DNA of 64,000 bases from Bacteroidota bacterium (GTDB lineage Bacteria > Bacteroidota > Bacteroidia > Chitinophagales > Chitinophagaceae): assembly GCA_947453145.1 (NCBI GenBank), contig CANGFA010000008.1, forward strand, positions 1-64,000, written 5' to 3'. The stretch's first letter is position 1. Every line of letters starts with the position of its first letter. This document shows, piece by piece, positions 1 through 7,502 of this stretch. A model generated the notes under the pieces. It did no database searches and had not been told where the DNA came from. It saw only the letters and a program-made list of their open reading frames with translations. Both the position numbers and the translations under genes were made by a program.

Positions 1-1643
1 ATAAACTCCATCATCTCGGATAAACTAAAACTACTTAAGTTATTGGCTGCAGTAAGTCCAGCTTTTTGAGCTACTAGCACACCATATTTACAATCTTCAT
101 ATCCTTCTATGGCATGGGCATCGGGATCTATGGAAATGAGCACATCGCTTTCTATTGCTTTTTGTATATATCGCCAGTCCATATCTAAACGACGTGGGTG
201 GGCATTTAATTCTATCACCACATTGTTTTCTGCGCAGGCTTCTATGATTTCATCGTGATTTACGGGATAACCTTTCCTGCTTAACAATAAACGGCCGGTA
301 GGATGCCCTAAAATGCTTGTATAAGGATTACATATTGCCTTTATTAATCGCATCATTGCTTTTTCTTCCGTCATCTTTAAATTAGAATGCACAGAAGCAA
401 TGACAATATCAAAACTAGCTAGTACTTCATCGGGGTAATCCAAGCTGCCATCATTTAAAATATCGGACTCTATACTTTTAAAAATCACAAAGGGGGCTAG
501 CTTTTTATTAAGGGCATCTATTTCCTTATGCTGTGCCATAATTCGGTCCGCTTGTAAACCATTGGCATAAAAAGCCGACTTACTATGATCGCTAATAATT
601 AAATATTCATAACCCTGTTCCTTTGCAGCCACCGCCATTTGCTCAATAGTATGTATACCGTCACTCCAAGTACTGTGAGAATGGATAATGCCTTTGATGT
701 CGGAGGGCAGTATGGTCTTGGATAATGCTTTGTTGGTTGCTCGTGTTATGATTTCAGGGAGCTCTCTTTGTGGCGCAGGTATATAATGAATACCTACTTG
801 TTCAAAGATGGCTTGTTCGCTTGAAAAAGCCTCCATTTTAAATGTAGGGAGCTGTTCCCAGGCTGCTATAAACTCCGGTGACGCGGATAGGGTAAAATCT
901 TTCCAAAAAAATTCCGATGGGGTGGTTAAATGCCACCTAATTTCAAAATTATCTTCCCCTTTGGAGGAAAAATAATTTTCAATTTTCTCTATTTTGAATA
1001 ATTTTTGGGACAACCATTCTACCAATTGTTTTTCAGAAAGGGTAGTGACTACATCCAAAAATCCTAACCATTCCATTTGTCTTTTGAATGCACCACTAAT
1101 AATATGTTGTTCATTCGGAAAAGTTTCACGCAAATTATTTTGCAAATTATTTACCAAATCTTCAACTTGTTCGTACAAATAATTTCCTTGATGTTGCAAA
1201 TAAAATTCTAAAGACTCTTGAATATTTTTTTGTGTCTTCTCACCAAAGCCTTTGTATTTTACTAACCTATTTTCTTCACAAGCATATAATAACTCTCCAA
1301 TACTTTCAATTTCTAATTCCTTCCAAATAGTTACAATTTTTTTTGGCCCCAGTCCTTTTATCTTTAACATCTCTAAAATACCTGGAGGTGTTTTTTGTAT
1401 GTATTCATTTAGCAAACTCAATTCTTTGGTTGCTAATATTTCTTGTATCTTTTTTCCTATGGCTTCACCTATACCCCGAGTCGCGTATAACTGGCTAGGG
1501 CTCATATCGGACACAGGTTCCGTGAGTTTGTCTAATGTATAGGCAGCGTTGCTGTATGCTTTAATTTTAAATTCATTCTCGCCATGTATATCCATTAATT
1601 TCGCGAGCAGGGTAAAGTATTCTTGTATCTCGTAATTATGCAT
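1..1643 (-). CDS. polX: PolX-like PHP nuclease with degenerate polymerase domain (C-terminus cut by window)
   Basis: Family X DNA polymerase/3'-5' exonuclease architecture, used in base-excision and gap repair. Translated from the ATG at 1643: an N-terminal 8-kDa-like domain, helix-hairpin-helix motifs RGIGEAIGKK (residues 56-65) and IKGLGPKKI (95-103), a palm-like region, then a PHP domain from about residue 320. The PHP metal motifs look complete: HSHSTWSDG from H321, then ISDHS, SIESD, ASVHS, GHPTGR and DPDAH. In the palm, the expected G-S-x-R-R...D-x-D appears as GAFKRQMEWLGFLDVV (184-199), so the first aspartate is F195 and only D197 remains; the usual DLR further on reads FEIRW. About 547 residues are visible, and only a few C-terminal residues are likely missing. 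Probably a PHP exonuclease or phosphatase rather than an active polymerase (inference). Confidence 0.85.
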   Translation of the reverse strand, partial: MHNYEIQEYFTLLAKLMDIHGENEFKIKAYSNAAYTLDKLTEPVSDMSPSQLYATRGIGEAIGKKIQEILATKELSLLNEYIQKTPPGILEMLKIKGLGPKKIVTIWKELEIESIGELLYACEENRLVKYKGFGEKTQKNIQESLEFYLQHQGNYLYEQVEDLVNNLQNNLRETFPNEQHIISGAFKRQMEWLGFLDVVTTLSEKQLVEWLSQKLFKIEKIENYFSSKGEDNFEIRWHLTTPSEFFWKDFTLSASPEFIAAWEQLPTFKMEAFSSEQAIFEQVGIHYIPAPQRELPEIITRATNKALSKTILPSDIKGIIHSHSTWSDGIHTIEQMAVAAKEQGYEYLIISDHSKSAFYANGLQADRIMAQHKEIDALNKKLAPFVIFKSIESDILNDGSLDYPDEVLASFDIVIASVHSNLKMTEEKAMMRLIKAICNPYTSILGHPTGRLLLSRKGYPVNHDEIIEACAENNVVIELNAHPRRLDMDWRYIQKAIESDVLISIDPDAHAIEGYEDCKYGVLVAQKAGLTAANNLSSFSLSEMMEF

Positions 1644-1688
1644 ACGTAAAGATAATAAGTGGATGGAGTAGGGACAAAATCATTAGCG

Positions 1689-1728
1689 TTTTTATAGTAC
1701 TTTAATTTTTTATAAAGTACTATAAAAA
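1689..1728 (-). terminator. Perfect inverted repeat, probable terminator
   Basis: Arms 1691-1704 and 1713-1726 are perfectly complementary over 14 bp (core ATAGTACTTTA) around an 8-nt loop, flanked by T and A runs. It lies downstream of the histone-like gene and upstream of polX, and could work in either direction. Confidence 0.55.
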
Positions 1729-1755
1729 AAAATCCCCTCGATTGAATCGAAGGGA
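1724..1755 (-). terminator. Rho-independent terminator of the histone-like gene
   Basis: On the minus strand, an 11-position stem with one mismatch (arms 1733-1743 and 1745-1755) is followed by a run of nine T residues (A run on the plus strand). It sits 24 bases past the stop codon of the lysine/alanine-rich gene. Confidence 0.65.
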
Positions 1756-1778
1756 CTTTCAACATTATCCGAGGATAA

Positions 1779-1991
1779 TTATTTCTTTTTAGCAGCTTTC
1801 TTCTTAGGAGCAGCTTTTTTAGCAGCCTTCTTAGGAGCAGCTTTTTTAGCAGCTTTCTTAGGAGCAGCTTTTTTAGCAGCTTTCTTAGGAGCAGCTTTTT
1901 TAGCAGCTTTCTTAGGAGCAGCTTTCTTAACTACTTTCTTTGCAGCTTTTTTTGGAGCAGCTTTTTTAGCCGCTTTTTTTGCAGTTGCCAT
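1779..1991 (-). CDS. Histone H1-like lysine/alanine-rich basic protein
   Basis: A 70-residue protein made almost only of Lys, Ala and Pro, beginning MATAKKAAKKAAPKK and ending KKKAAKKK. It has the composition of eukaryotic H1 tails and of bacterial AKP-rich nucleoid proteins, so DNA or RNA binding through charge is the likely role (inference). The unit AAPKKAAKK recurs about five times, encoded by exact 27-base repeats. It lies 71 bp downstream of rpmA on the same strand and may share that transcript; a hairpin with a T run follows it. The low-complexity sequence alone cannot show which partner it binds. Confidence 0.75.
   Translation of the reverse strand: MATAKKAAKKAAPKKAAKKVVKKAAPKKAAKKAAPKKAAKKAAPKKAAKKAAPKKAAKKAAPKKKAAKKK
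1801..1935. repeat. In-gene 27-bp tandem repeat array
   Basis: TTCTTAGGAG recurs at 1801, 1828, 1855, 1882 and 1909, a strict 27-bp period, with few changes between copies. It encodes the AAPKKAAKK units of the histone-like protein. Exact repeats of this kind are prone to copy-number change. Confidence 0.85.
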
Positions 1992-2062
1992 GTTTTTTAG
2001 ATTTAATGGTTAGTAAATATTCCTAAAAGTATAAACTTTTTTCATATTTACAAAACTTTTTT

Positions 2063-2329
2063 TTAAGCCACCACTTCTACCGGCAAAACTGAAACCGTAG
2101 TTTTGTTGTTTTTGCCCTTTTTAAACTCAACTACACCGTTAGATAAAGCGAATAATGTGAAGTCAGAACCTACACCTACATTCTTTCCAGGGTGGTACAC
2201 GGTACCTCTTTGACGAATAAGGATATTGCCAGATAAGGCTGGTTGACCACCATATATCTTAACACCTAAACGCTTACTTTGTGAATCACGGCCGTTTTTT
2301 ACGGATCCTTCACCTTTCTTGTGTGCCAT
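2063..2329 (-). CDS. rpmA: 50S ribosomal protein L27
   Basis: An 88-residue ribosomal protein of the large subunit whose N-terminus reaches the peptidyl-transferase centre. It starts [20 protein letters not shown], the typical L27 beginning, followed by GVKIYGGQ and the conserved RQRGT..HPG.NVG.G.D core. There is no cleavable N-terminal extension of the kind found in Firmicutes. It lies 54 bp downstream of rplU on the same strand, the near-universal rplU-rpmA order. Confidence 0.97.
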   Translation of the reverse strand: MAHKKGEGSVKNGRDSQSKRLGVKIYGGQPALSGNILIRQRGTVYHPGKNVGVGSDFTLFALSNGVVEFKKGKNNKTTVSVLPVEVVA

Positions 2330-2383
2330 AGTCTTTTATATTTTACTATACTGTTATTAACTAATGAACCTAGACCAAGCTTA

Positions 2384-2683
2384 TTAAGCTATGTTGTCGA
2401 TTTTGATTTGAGTGTAATGTGTTCTGTGACCGTGCTTCTTGCGGAAACCCTTTCTGCGCTTCATTTTAAAAGCGATCACTTTATCACCTTGCACTAAGTC
2501 ATTAACAATCTCAGCCTTCACAACTACTTTCGTAGTAAATGAAATACTTCCATTGTTATCAACGAATAAAACATCGCTGAATTCAACTTTGTCTCCGGTT
2601 TTACCTTGCAGGTGAGGTACATACAAGCTATCTCCTGCTTGTACTTTGAATTGCTGTCCTGCGATTTTTACTACTGCTAACAT
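2384..2683 (-). CDS. rplU: 50S ribosomal protein L21
   Basis: A 99-residue large-subunit protein that binds 23S rRNA. The N-terminal VVKIAGQQFKVQAGD and the C-terminal basic KMKRRKGFRKKHGHRTHYT stretch are diagnostic for L21. It is the first gene of the rplU-rpmA(-histone-like) unit and is preceded by a strong Bacteroidota-type promoter. Start at 2683 chosen because the product aligns with L21 from its first residue. Confidence 0.97.
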   Translation of the reverse strand: MLAVVKIAGQQFKVQAGDSLYVPHLQGKTGDKVEFSDVLFVDNNGSISFTTKVVVKAEIVNDLVQGDKVIAFKMKRRKGFRKKHGHRTHYTQIKIDNIA

Positions 2684-2704
2684 AAATGTCCAAAATTAGG
2701 ACGG

Positions 2705-2735
2705 CAAAGGTAGCAATTATTCTCCCAAATTGCAA
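2705..2735 (-). promoter_or_regulatory. Promoter of rplU-rpmA (-33 TTG, -7 TAnnTTTG)
   Basis: On the minus strand, TTG (2735-2733) is followed after 20 bases by TACCTTTG (2712-2705), an exact match to the Bacteroidota -7 consensus TAnnTTTG at normal spacing. Transcription should start near 2698, leaving a leader of about 15 bases before rplU. Confidence 0.65.
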
Positions 2736-2765
2736 GTAATTCTCAAAAAATATAATAATACTACC

Positions 2766-2773
2766 TAAATTTG
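2766..2773 (+). promoter_or_regulatory. -7 box of the GH3-type synthetase gene
   Basis: TAAATTTG matches TAnnTTTG exactly and lies 28 bases before the start codon at 2802, divergent from the rplU promoter. No clear -33 TTG is visible at the expected distance, so this is a weaker call. Confidence 0.4.
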
Positions 2774-2801
2774 GCCTAGATCTAATCCCAAAGCGTCGCC
2801 C

Positions 2802-4301
2802 ATGTTTAATTTTAAGTCCTTACTTGCCAATCCATTTGCCAAAATGGTGCATCACAGGTTACAAAAGGAGGCCAAAACGGCGGTGAAAGACCAACAAAAT
2901 ATACTAAATCAATTAGTTAACATAGGCCAACGTACCGTTTTTGGGAAAGAGCATGGCTTTGACAAGGTATCCGACTATGCTAGTTTTAAGCAAGCGGTCC
3001 CTATTAGAGACTACGAAGGATTCAAATCATATATTGAAATGGTTAAAAAAGGCACCCCCAATGTACTTTGGAAAGGCCTGCCCATTTATTTTGCCAAAAC
3101 CAGTGGCACCACAAGCGGGGTTAAATACATACCTATCACTAAAGATTCAATTTCCAATCATATTAATGGTGCTCGAAACGCCATCTTAACATATATGGCC
3201 ACAACGGGCAATACGGCTTTTGCTGGGGGACGAATGATATTTTTAAGTGGCTCACCGGAACTGGAGCGTGTGGGAGGTATTGCCACAGGAAGGCTTAGTG
3301 GGATAGTGAACCACCATATCCCTGCATATTTGCGAAAAAACCAATTGCCCAGCTTTGAAACCAATTGTATTGAGGAGTGGGAGGAGAAATTAGAAAAAGT
3401 GGTGGAAGAAACCCTAGGCAAGGACATGACTTTAATTGGGGGGATCCCACCTTGGATGCAAATGTATTTTGATAGCCTAGTGACTAAAACCGGGAAGCCG
3501 GTTAAGGATTTATTCCCCAATCTGCAATTACTGGTTCAAGGAGGTGTGAATTTTGAGCCGTATAAAACTAAATTATTTGAGACCATTGGAAAGGAGATAG
3601 ATACTATTGAATTGTTTCCAGCGAGTGAAGGCTTCTTTGCTTTTCAGGATCGACGCAACGAGCCAGGACTTTTGTTAAATACCAAGGCAGGTATATTTTA
3701 TGAATTTATTCCACTTGCCGAAGTGCACAACCAAAATCCTACCCGTTTAAGTTTAGGAGAAGTAAAATTGGACGAACAGTATGCGCTCATTATTAACAGC
3801 AACGCGGGTTTATGGGGCTATAGCATTGGAGATACGGTGAAATTTGTGAGTGTAGATCCTTACCGTATTATTGTTTCAGGAAGGGTAAAACATTTTATTT
3901 CTGCCTTTGGAGAACATGTGATTGGGGAGGAAGTGGAGCAGGCTTTGTTAAAAGCCGCAAATGAAATGAAGGTATCTGTGGTAGAGTTTACCGTGGCGCC
4001 TTTTATTGCCCAGGGTGAAGGAAAAAGCTACCACGAATGGTTTATTGAATTTGAAAAAGCACCGGTAGATATGGAATTATTTAGGGATAAGCTTAATGCC
4101 CATATGTGCGAGAAAAATGTGTACTACAAGGATTTAATAGATGGTCATATTTTGGAGACTTTGAAAATATCGTCCCTTCAAAAAAATGCCTTTATCAATT
4201 ATATGCGTGCACAAGGGAAATTAGGGGGGCAGAATAAAGTACCCCGTTTAAGCAATGACAGAATCATTGCCAATGACTTAACAAATTATATTAACAAATA
4301 A
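2802..4301 (+). CDS. GH3 auxin-responsive-promoter-family acyl-acid amido synthetase-like protein
   Basis: A 499-residue member of the plant-GH3-like branch of adenylate-forming enzymes, which activate a carboxylic acid with ATP and join it to an amine. The phosphate-binding motif TSGTTSG is at residues 100-106, followed by KYIPIT as in GH3 proteins; later PASEGFF and GDTVKF fit the ATP and hinge motifs. Length is close to that of plant GH3 enzymes minus their extensions. There is no signal peptide, so it should be cytoplasmic. Bacterial substrates are unknown. It lies 56 bp before dxr and may be co-transcribed with dxr-rseP. Family confident, substrate not. Confidence 0.8.
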   Translation: MFNFKSLLANPFAKMVHHRLQKEAKTAVKDQQNILNQLVNIGQRTVFGKEHGFDKVSDYASFKQAVPIRDYEGFKSYIEMVKKGTPNVLWKGLPIYFAKTSGTTSGVKYIPITKDSISNHINGARNAILTYMATTGNTAFAGGRMIFLSGSPELERVGGIATGRLSGIVNHHIPAYLRKNQLPSFETNCIEEWEEKLEKVVEETLGKDMTLIGGIPPWMQMYFDSLVTKTGKPVKDLFPNLQLLVQGGVNFEPYKTKLFETIGKEIDTIELFPASEGFFAFQDRRNEPGLLLNTKAGIFYEFIPLAEVHNQNPTRLSLGEVKLDEQYALIINSNAGLWGYSIGDTVKFVSVDPYRIIVSGRVKHFISAFGEHVIGEEVEQALLKAANEMKVSVVEFTVAPFIAQGEGKSYHEWFIEFEKAPVDMELFRDKLNAHMCEKNVYYKDLIDGHILETLKISSLQKNAFINYMRAQGKLGGQNKVPRLSNDRIIANDLTNYINK

Positions 4302-4357
4302 TAATGTAATTTTAGCCGCAAGTAAATTAATTTACAAAGCCTCAATAAAGTCATTGG

Positions 4358-5515
4358 ATGCAACAAAAAAGAATCGCCATTTTCGGGTCAACTGGTTCCA
4401 TAGGTAAACAAACCTTGGAAGTAATTGCTGCGCATCCGGAATTATTTGTTGCGGAAGTTTTAACGGCTCATTCCAATGAATCTTTATTAATTGAACAAGC
4501 CTTACAATTTGTTCCCAATATTGTTGTAATTGGGGATATTGGGAAATACGCCATCGTTAAAAAAGCATTAGAGGGAAAACCTATAAAAGTTTTTGCGGGA
4601 GAAGAAGCATTAGATCAAGTAGCTGCCATGGATTGTTATGATTTTATGATGGCAGGCATTGTAGGATTTGCAGGTTTAATGCCAACACTTACAGCGGTTG
4701 AAAAAGGAAAAGCAGTAGGACTTGCAAATAAAGAAACTTTAGTAGTGGCCGGAGATATTGTTATGCAGACTGCAAAAGAAAAAGGCGCTGCAATTATTCC
4801 AGTAGACAGCGAACATTCTGCTATTTTTCAATGCTTAGTTGGCGAACATAATAATCCTATTGAGAAAATTATTTTAACAGCAAGTGGAGGACCTTTTCTT
4901 GGAAAGAAATCCAACTTTTTAGCTAATGTAAAACGCGATCACGCATTACAACATCCCAACTGGTCCATGGGTGCAAAAATTTCCATAGACTCTGCAACCC
5001 TTATGAATAAAGGTTTAGAGATGATTGAAGCGAAGTGGTTATTTGATTTACTGCCACATCAAATTAAAGTGGTTTTGCATCCGCAAAGTATTATTCATAG
5101 TATGGTTCAGTTCCAAGATGGAAGTATAAAAGCACAAATGGGACTCCCGGACATGAAACTGCCTATTCAATATGCAATGGCATTTCCGCAACGTTTAAAA
5201 AATGAATTTCCTAGATATCATTTTGACAAACCCAATACCTTAACTTTTGATGAGCCGGATATAAAAACTTTTAGAAATTTACACTTAGCAACAGAAGCAA
5301 TGAACAAAGGTGGTAATGTTCCTTGTGTTTTAAATGCAGCTAATGAAATTGCAGTATATGCATTTTTAAAAAACAGAATTGGCTTTTTAGATATGACGGA
5401 TTTAATAGAACGTACTTTAGAAAAAATAGAGTTCATCGCTCATCCAACATTAAACGATTATTTTGAAACAGACGGAGAAGCCCGCAGTTTTGCAGCTTCC
5501 TTAATACAACTATAA
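4358..5515 (+). CDS. dxr: 1-deoxy-D-xylulose 5-phosphate reductoisomerase
   Basis: Converts DXP to 2-C-methyl-D-erythritol 4-phosphate with NADPH, the committed step of the MEP isoprenoid pathway, in the cytoplasm. NADPH-binding GSTGSIGKQT at residues 10-19, GLANKETLVVAG, the metal and substrate motif VDSEHSAIFQ near residue 150, GASGGPF-type TASGGPF, and HPNWSMGAKISIDSATLMNKGLE are all present. 385 residues is the usual length. The stop codon is 3 bp before the rseP start, so the two are translationally close; dxr-rseP adjacency is common. Confidence 0.97.
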   Translation: MQQKRIAIFGSTGSIGKQTLEVIAAHPELFVAEVLTAHSNESLLIEQALQFVPNIVVIGDIGKYAIVKKALEGKPIKVFAGEEALDQVAAMDCYDFMMAGIVGFAGLMPTLTAVEKGKAVGLANKETLVVAGDIVMQTAKEKGAAIIPVDSEHSAIFQCLVGEHNNPIEKIILTASGGPFLGKKSNFLANVKRDHALQHPNWSMGAKISIDSATLMNKGLEMIEAKWLFDLLPHQIKVVLHPQSIIHSMVQFQDGSIKAQMGLPDMKLPIQYAMAFPQRLKNEFPRYHFDKPNTLTFDEPDIKTFRNLHLATEAMNKGGNVPCVLNAANEIAVYAFLKNRIGFLDMTDLIERTLEKIEFIAHPTLNDYFETDGEARSFAASLIQL

Positions 5516-5518
5516 CAT

Positions 5519-6871
5519 ATGTATATTTTAGCAATTGACTTTGCATCAGTGGGTGTAAAATTGGCACAATTTATTTTATCCTTTTCTATATTGGTGGTGT
5601 TGCATGAACTAGGTCACTTTATTCCTGCAAGATTATTTAAAGCAAGGGTCGAGAAATTTTATCTATTCTTTAATCCTGGATTTAGTCTTTGGAAAAAAAA
5701 GATTGGGGAAACCGAATATGGTATTGGTTGGATTCCATTTGGTGGCTATGTGAAAATTTCCGGTATGGTGGACGAGAGTATGGATACCGAACAATTAAAT
5801 AAAGCACCTGAACCATGGGAATTAAGATCCAAGCCTGCTTACCAACGATTAATTGTAATGTTGGGCGGGGTAATTGTTAATGTTCTTTTAGCCATCGTAA
5901 TTTTTATTGGAATTTCTTTTTATTGGGGGGACGAATATTTACCAGCTAAAAATGTGACGTACGGAGTACAAGTAAGTGAATTGGCAAAAACAATTGGTTT
6001 GCAAGAAGGAGATATTATTGTTTCCTTAGATAAAAAAGAATTGGAAAATTTTGATCAGTTAGAAGCTAAATTGGTTTTAGAGGATCATAAAACAATGGAA
6101 GTAAAAAGAAACGATCGTGTAGTGAGTTTAAATATTCCGTCTTCTTTATCAGGTGCATTAGCAAAATTCAAAAAAACAACACCGTTTGTAACCCTTCGTT
6201 TCCCTGTAATTGTAGATTCTATTGGAAGTAACGCTGTCACAAAGGAGGGGACTATTTTTAAGAAAGGAGATACTTTGTTAGCCATCAATAATCAGTCGGT
6301 ACAATATAGATATGAGTTTGAAGAATTAAAAAAGAAATTAGCCGATTCAACGATTACGGTAATGGCAAAACGTGGTGCAGATACCGTATCCATTAAAGCT
6401 GTTGTAAATGGTTCTGGTCAATTGGGTTTGATTTTAAAATTACCAAACGATATTTTTAAAACAGTACATACCAACTATAGTTTCTTTGAATCTATTCCCG
6501 TGGGAACTAAAAGATGCTTCACTACATTAGATAATTATATTGCCGGTATTAAGCAAATATTTAATGGTAAAGTTAAAGCCAATGAATCTCTGGGTAGTTT
6601 AATTAGTATTGGAAATACCTTTGCCCCGGTTTGGGATTGGTATAAATTTTGGACTTTAACAGCGGTTTTCTCCATTATATTAGCCTTTATGAATGTGCTC
6701 CCTATACCTGCATTGGACGGCGGTCATTCTTTATTTATTCTCTTTGAAATGATTACAGGCCGAAAGCCTAGTGACAAGTTTATGGAGTACGCTCAAATAG
6801 CTGGTATGATCCTTATGTTTGGCTTAATGTTCTATGCATTAGGCTTGGATGTTTGGAGGCTATTTAAGTAG
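5519..6871 (+). CDS. rseP: Site-2 protease RseP, zinc metalloprotease
   Basis: An intramembrane protease that cleaves transmembrane substrates such as anti-sigma factors and remnant signal peptides. The zinc motif HELGH is at residues 29-33 in the first membrane segment, and the second ligand motif ALDGGH is near residue 400 in a late one. About two PDZ-like domains lie between them (around residues 130-210 and 215-290), as in E. coli RseP. 450 residues and the four-helix layout are standard. It follows dxr with a 3-bp gap. Confidence 0.95.
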   Translation: MYILAIDFASVGVKLAQFILSFSILVVLHELGHFIPARLFKARVEKFYLFFNPGFSLWKKKIGETEYGIGWIPFGGYVKISGMVDESMDTEQLNKAPEPWELRSKPAYQRLIVMLGGVIVNVLLAIVIFIGISFYWGDEYLPAKNVTYGVQVSELAKTIGLQEGDIIVSLDKKELENFDQLEAKLVLEDHKTMEVKRNDRVVSLNIPSSLSGALAKFKKTTPFVTLRFPVIVDSIGSNAVTKEGTIFKKGDTLLAINNQSVQYRYEFEELKKKLADSTITVMAKRGADTVSIKAVVNGSGQLGLILKLPNDIFKTVHTNYSFFESIPVGTKRCFTTLDNYIAGIKQIFNGKVKANESLGSLISIGNTFAPVWDWYKFWTLTAVFSIILAFMNVLPIPALDGGHSLFILFEMITGRKPSDKFMEYAQIAGMILMFGLMFYALGLDVWRLFK

Positions 6872-6955
6872 CTGTTTTAGTTTAGGTTTGGCAAATGCTC
6901 AAATAAAGCGTAATTTTACAGGTTCTAATAAAGTTTTAACTAACTTATCAGCTTT

Positions 6956-7325
6956 GGGGTCGTATGGTTTTGACAGCAAGCGTAGCGGTTGGGGTAAGCA
7001 TGCAGTGCGTTGGATAATTAGCACTTAAATCTGAATATCAAAACAACAAACGGCGAAACAAACTACGCCATGGCTGCTTAATTCAGTGAATTAACTTCCA
7101 TTATGGCCGAGCAAGCAGGTAGGCCCTTTACCCGCTTCTTAGCTTAATCAAAACAAAAAGGGATGCGATAGGAGTAGGCTGTGCCTCCTATTTAAGTACC
7201 ATCCAGCTAAGTAGTAGATTGGTTTGTGTTCTTCCTGTCTACCGCCGACAAATAATAAAACAATAAGCATGTAGAAGACCAATGGTAACATTGTTTGGAC
7301 AGGGGTTCGACTCCCCTCGACTCCA
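6956..7325 (+). ncRNA. ssrA: Transfer-messenger RNA (tmRNA)
   Basis: Rescues stalled ribosomes. The 5' end GGGGTCG (6956-6962) pairs with CGACTCC (7318-7324), including the G3-U wobble that alanyl-tRNA synthetase recognises. The T arm is AGGGG-TTCGACT-CCCCT just before it, and the discriminator A is at 7325. The genome continues CAA, so the CCA end is not encoded and must be added. The tag reading frame at 7052-7081 gives GETNYAMAA then TAA, the Bacteroidota pattern. The resume codon is probably GGC at 7052. Pseudoknots were not folded. A terminator follows directly. Confidence 0.95.
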
Positions 7326-7333
7326 CAAGTAAT

Positions 7334-7362
7334 AAAAATCCCGCTGATAGGCGGGATTTTTA
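7334..7362 (+). terminator. tmRNA terminator
   Basis: AAAAATCCCGC (7334-7344) pairs with GCGGGATTTTT (7351-7361) around a 6-base loop, with more T residues beyond. It starts 9 bases after the tmRNA 3' end. The downstream arm is part of a 51-bp duplication. Confidence 0.85.
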
Positions 7363-7401
7363 TTTTTCTTCGCCTTTTATTAAAAAATAAAGGCTTGAAA
7401 A
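7351..7401. repeat. 51-bp direct repeat, copy 1
   Basis: Identical to 7433-7483. It holds the 3' arm of the tmRNA terminator, a T-rich stretch, and a second imperfect stem-loop (GCCTTTTATT/AATAAAGGC). Confidence 0.9.
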
Positions 7402-7432
7402 ATAACTTTTATGATTTTTAAATCACGCTAAA

Positions 7433-7483
7433 GCGGGATTTTTATTTTTCTTCGCCTTTTATTAAAAAATAAAGGCTTGAAAA
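7433..7483. repeat. 51-bp direct repeat, copy 2
   Basis: Exact copy of 7351-7401, 31 bp further on. The sequence before it (AATCACGC) can still pair with GCGGGATT except for one mismatch, so it keeps a weaker terminator hairpin. It ends 19 bp before the start codon of the next gene. Confidence 0.9.
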
Positions 7484-7502
7484 TTCATTACATTTGAAAT
7501 AC

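Noticed and set aside
1801..1935. CRISPR-like short repeats
   Set aside because: The 27-bp units are contiguous, without spacers, in frame, and encode the histone-like protein.
3158..3520. 120-codon minus-strand frame inside the GH3-type synthetase gene
   Set aside because: Fully overlaps a conserved gene and shows no protein signature.
7300..7325. Separate tRNA gene suggested by the T arm and acceptor end
   Set aside because: These bases pair with 6956-6962 and form the tRNA-like part of tmRNA; no anticodon arm is present.
7351..7483. Possible insertion-sequence ends flanking the tmRNA
   Set aside because: The 51-bp repeats are direct, contain terminator arms, and have only 31 bp between them with no transposase.
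7494..7502. TTG start giving an extra MKY at the DUF2279 gene
   Set aside because: ATG at 7503 begins a normal signal peptide and TTG starts are rare; the same reasoning removed TTG starts at 18880, 34899, 46903 and 63955.
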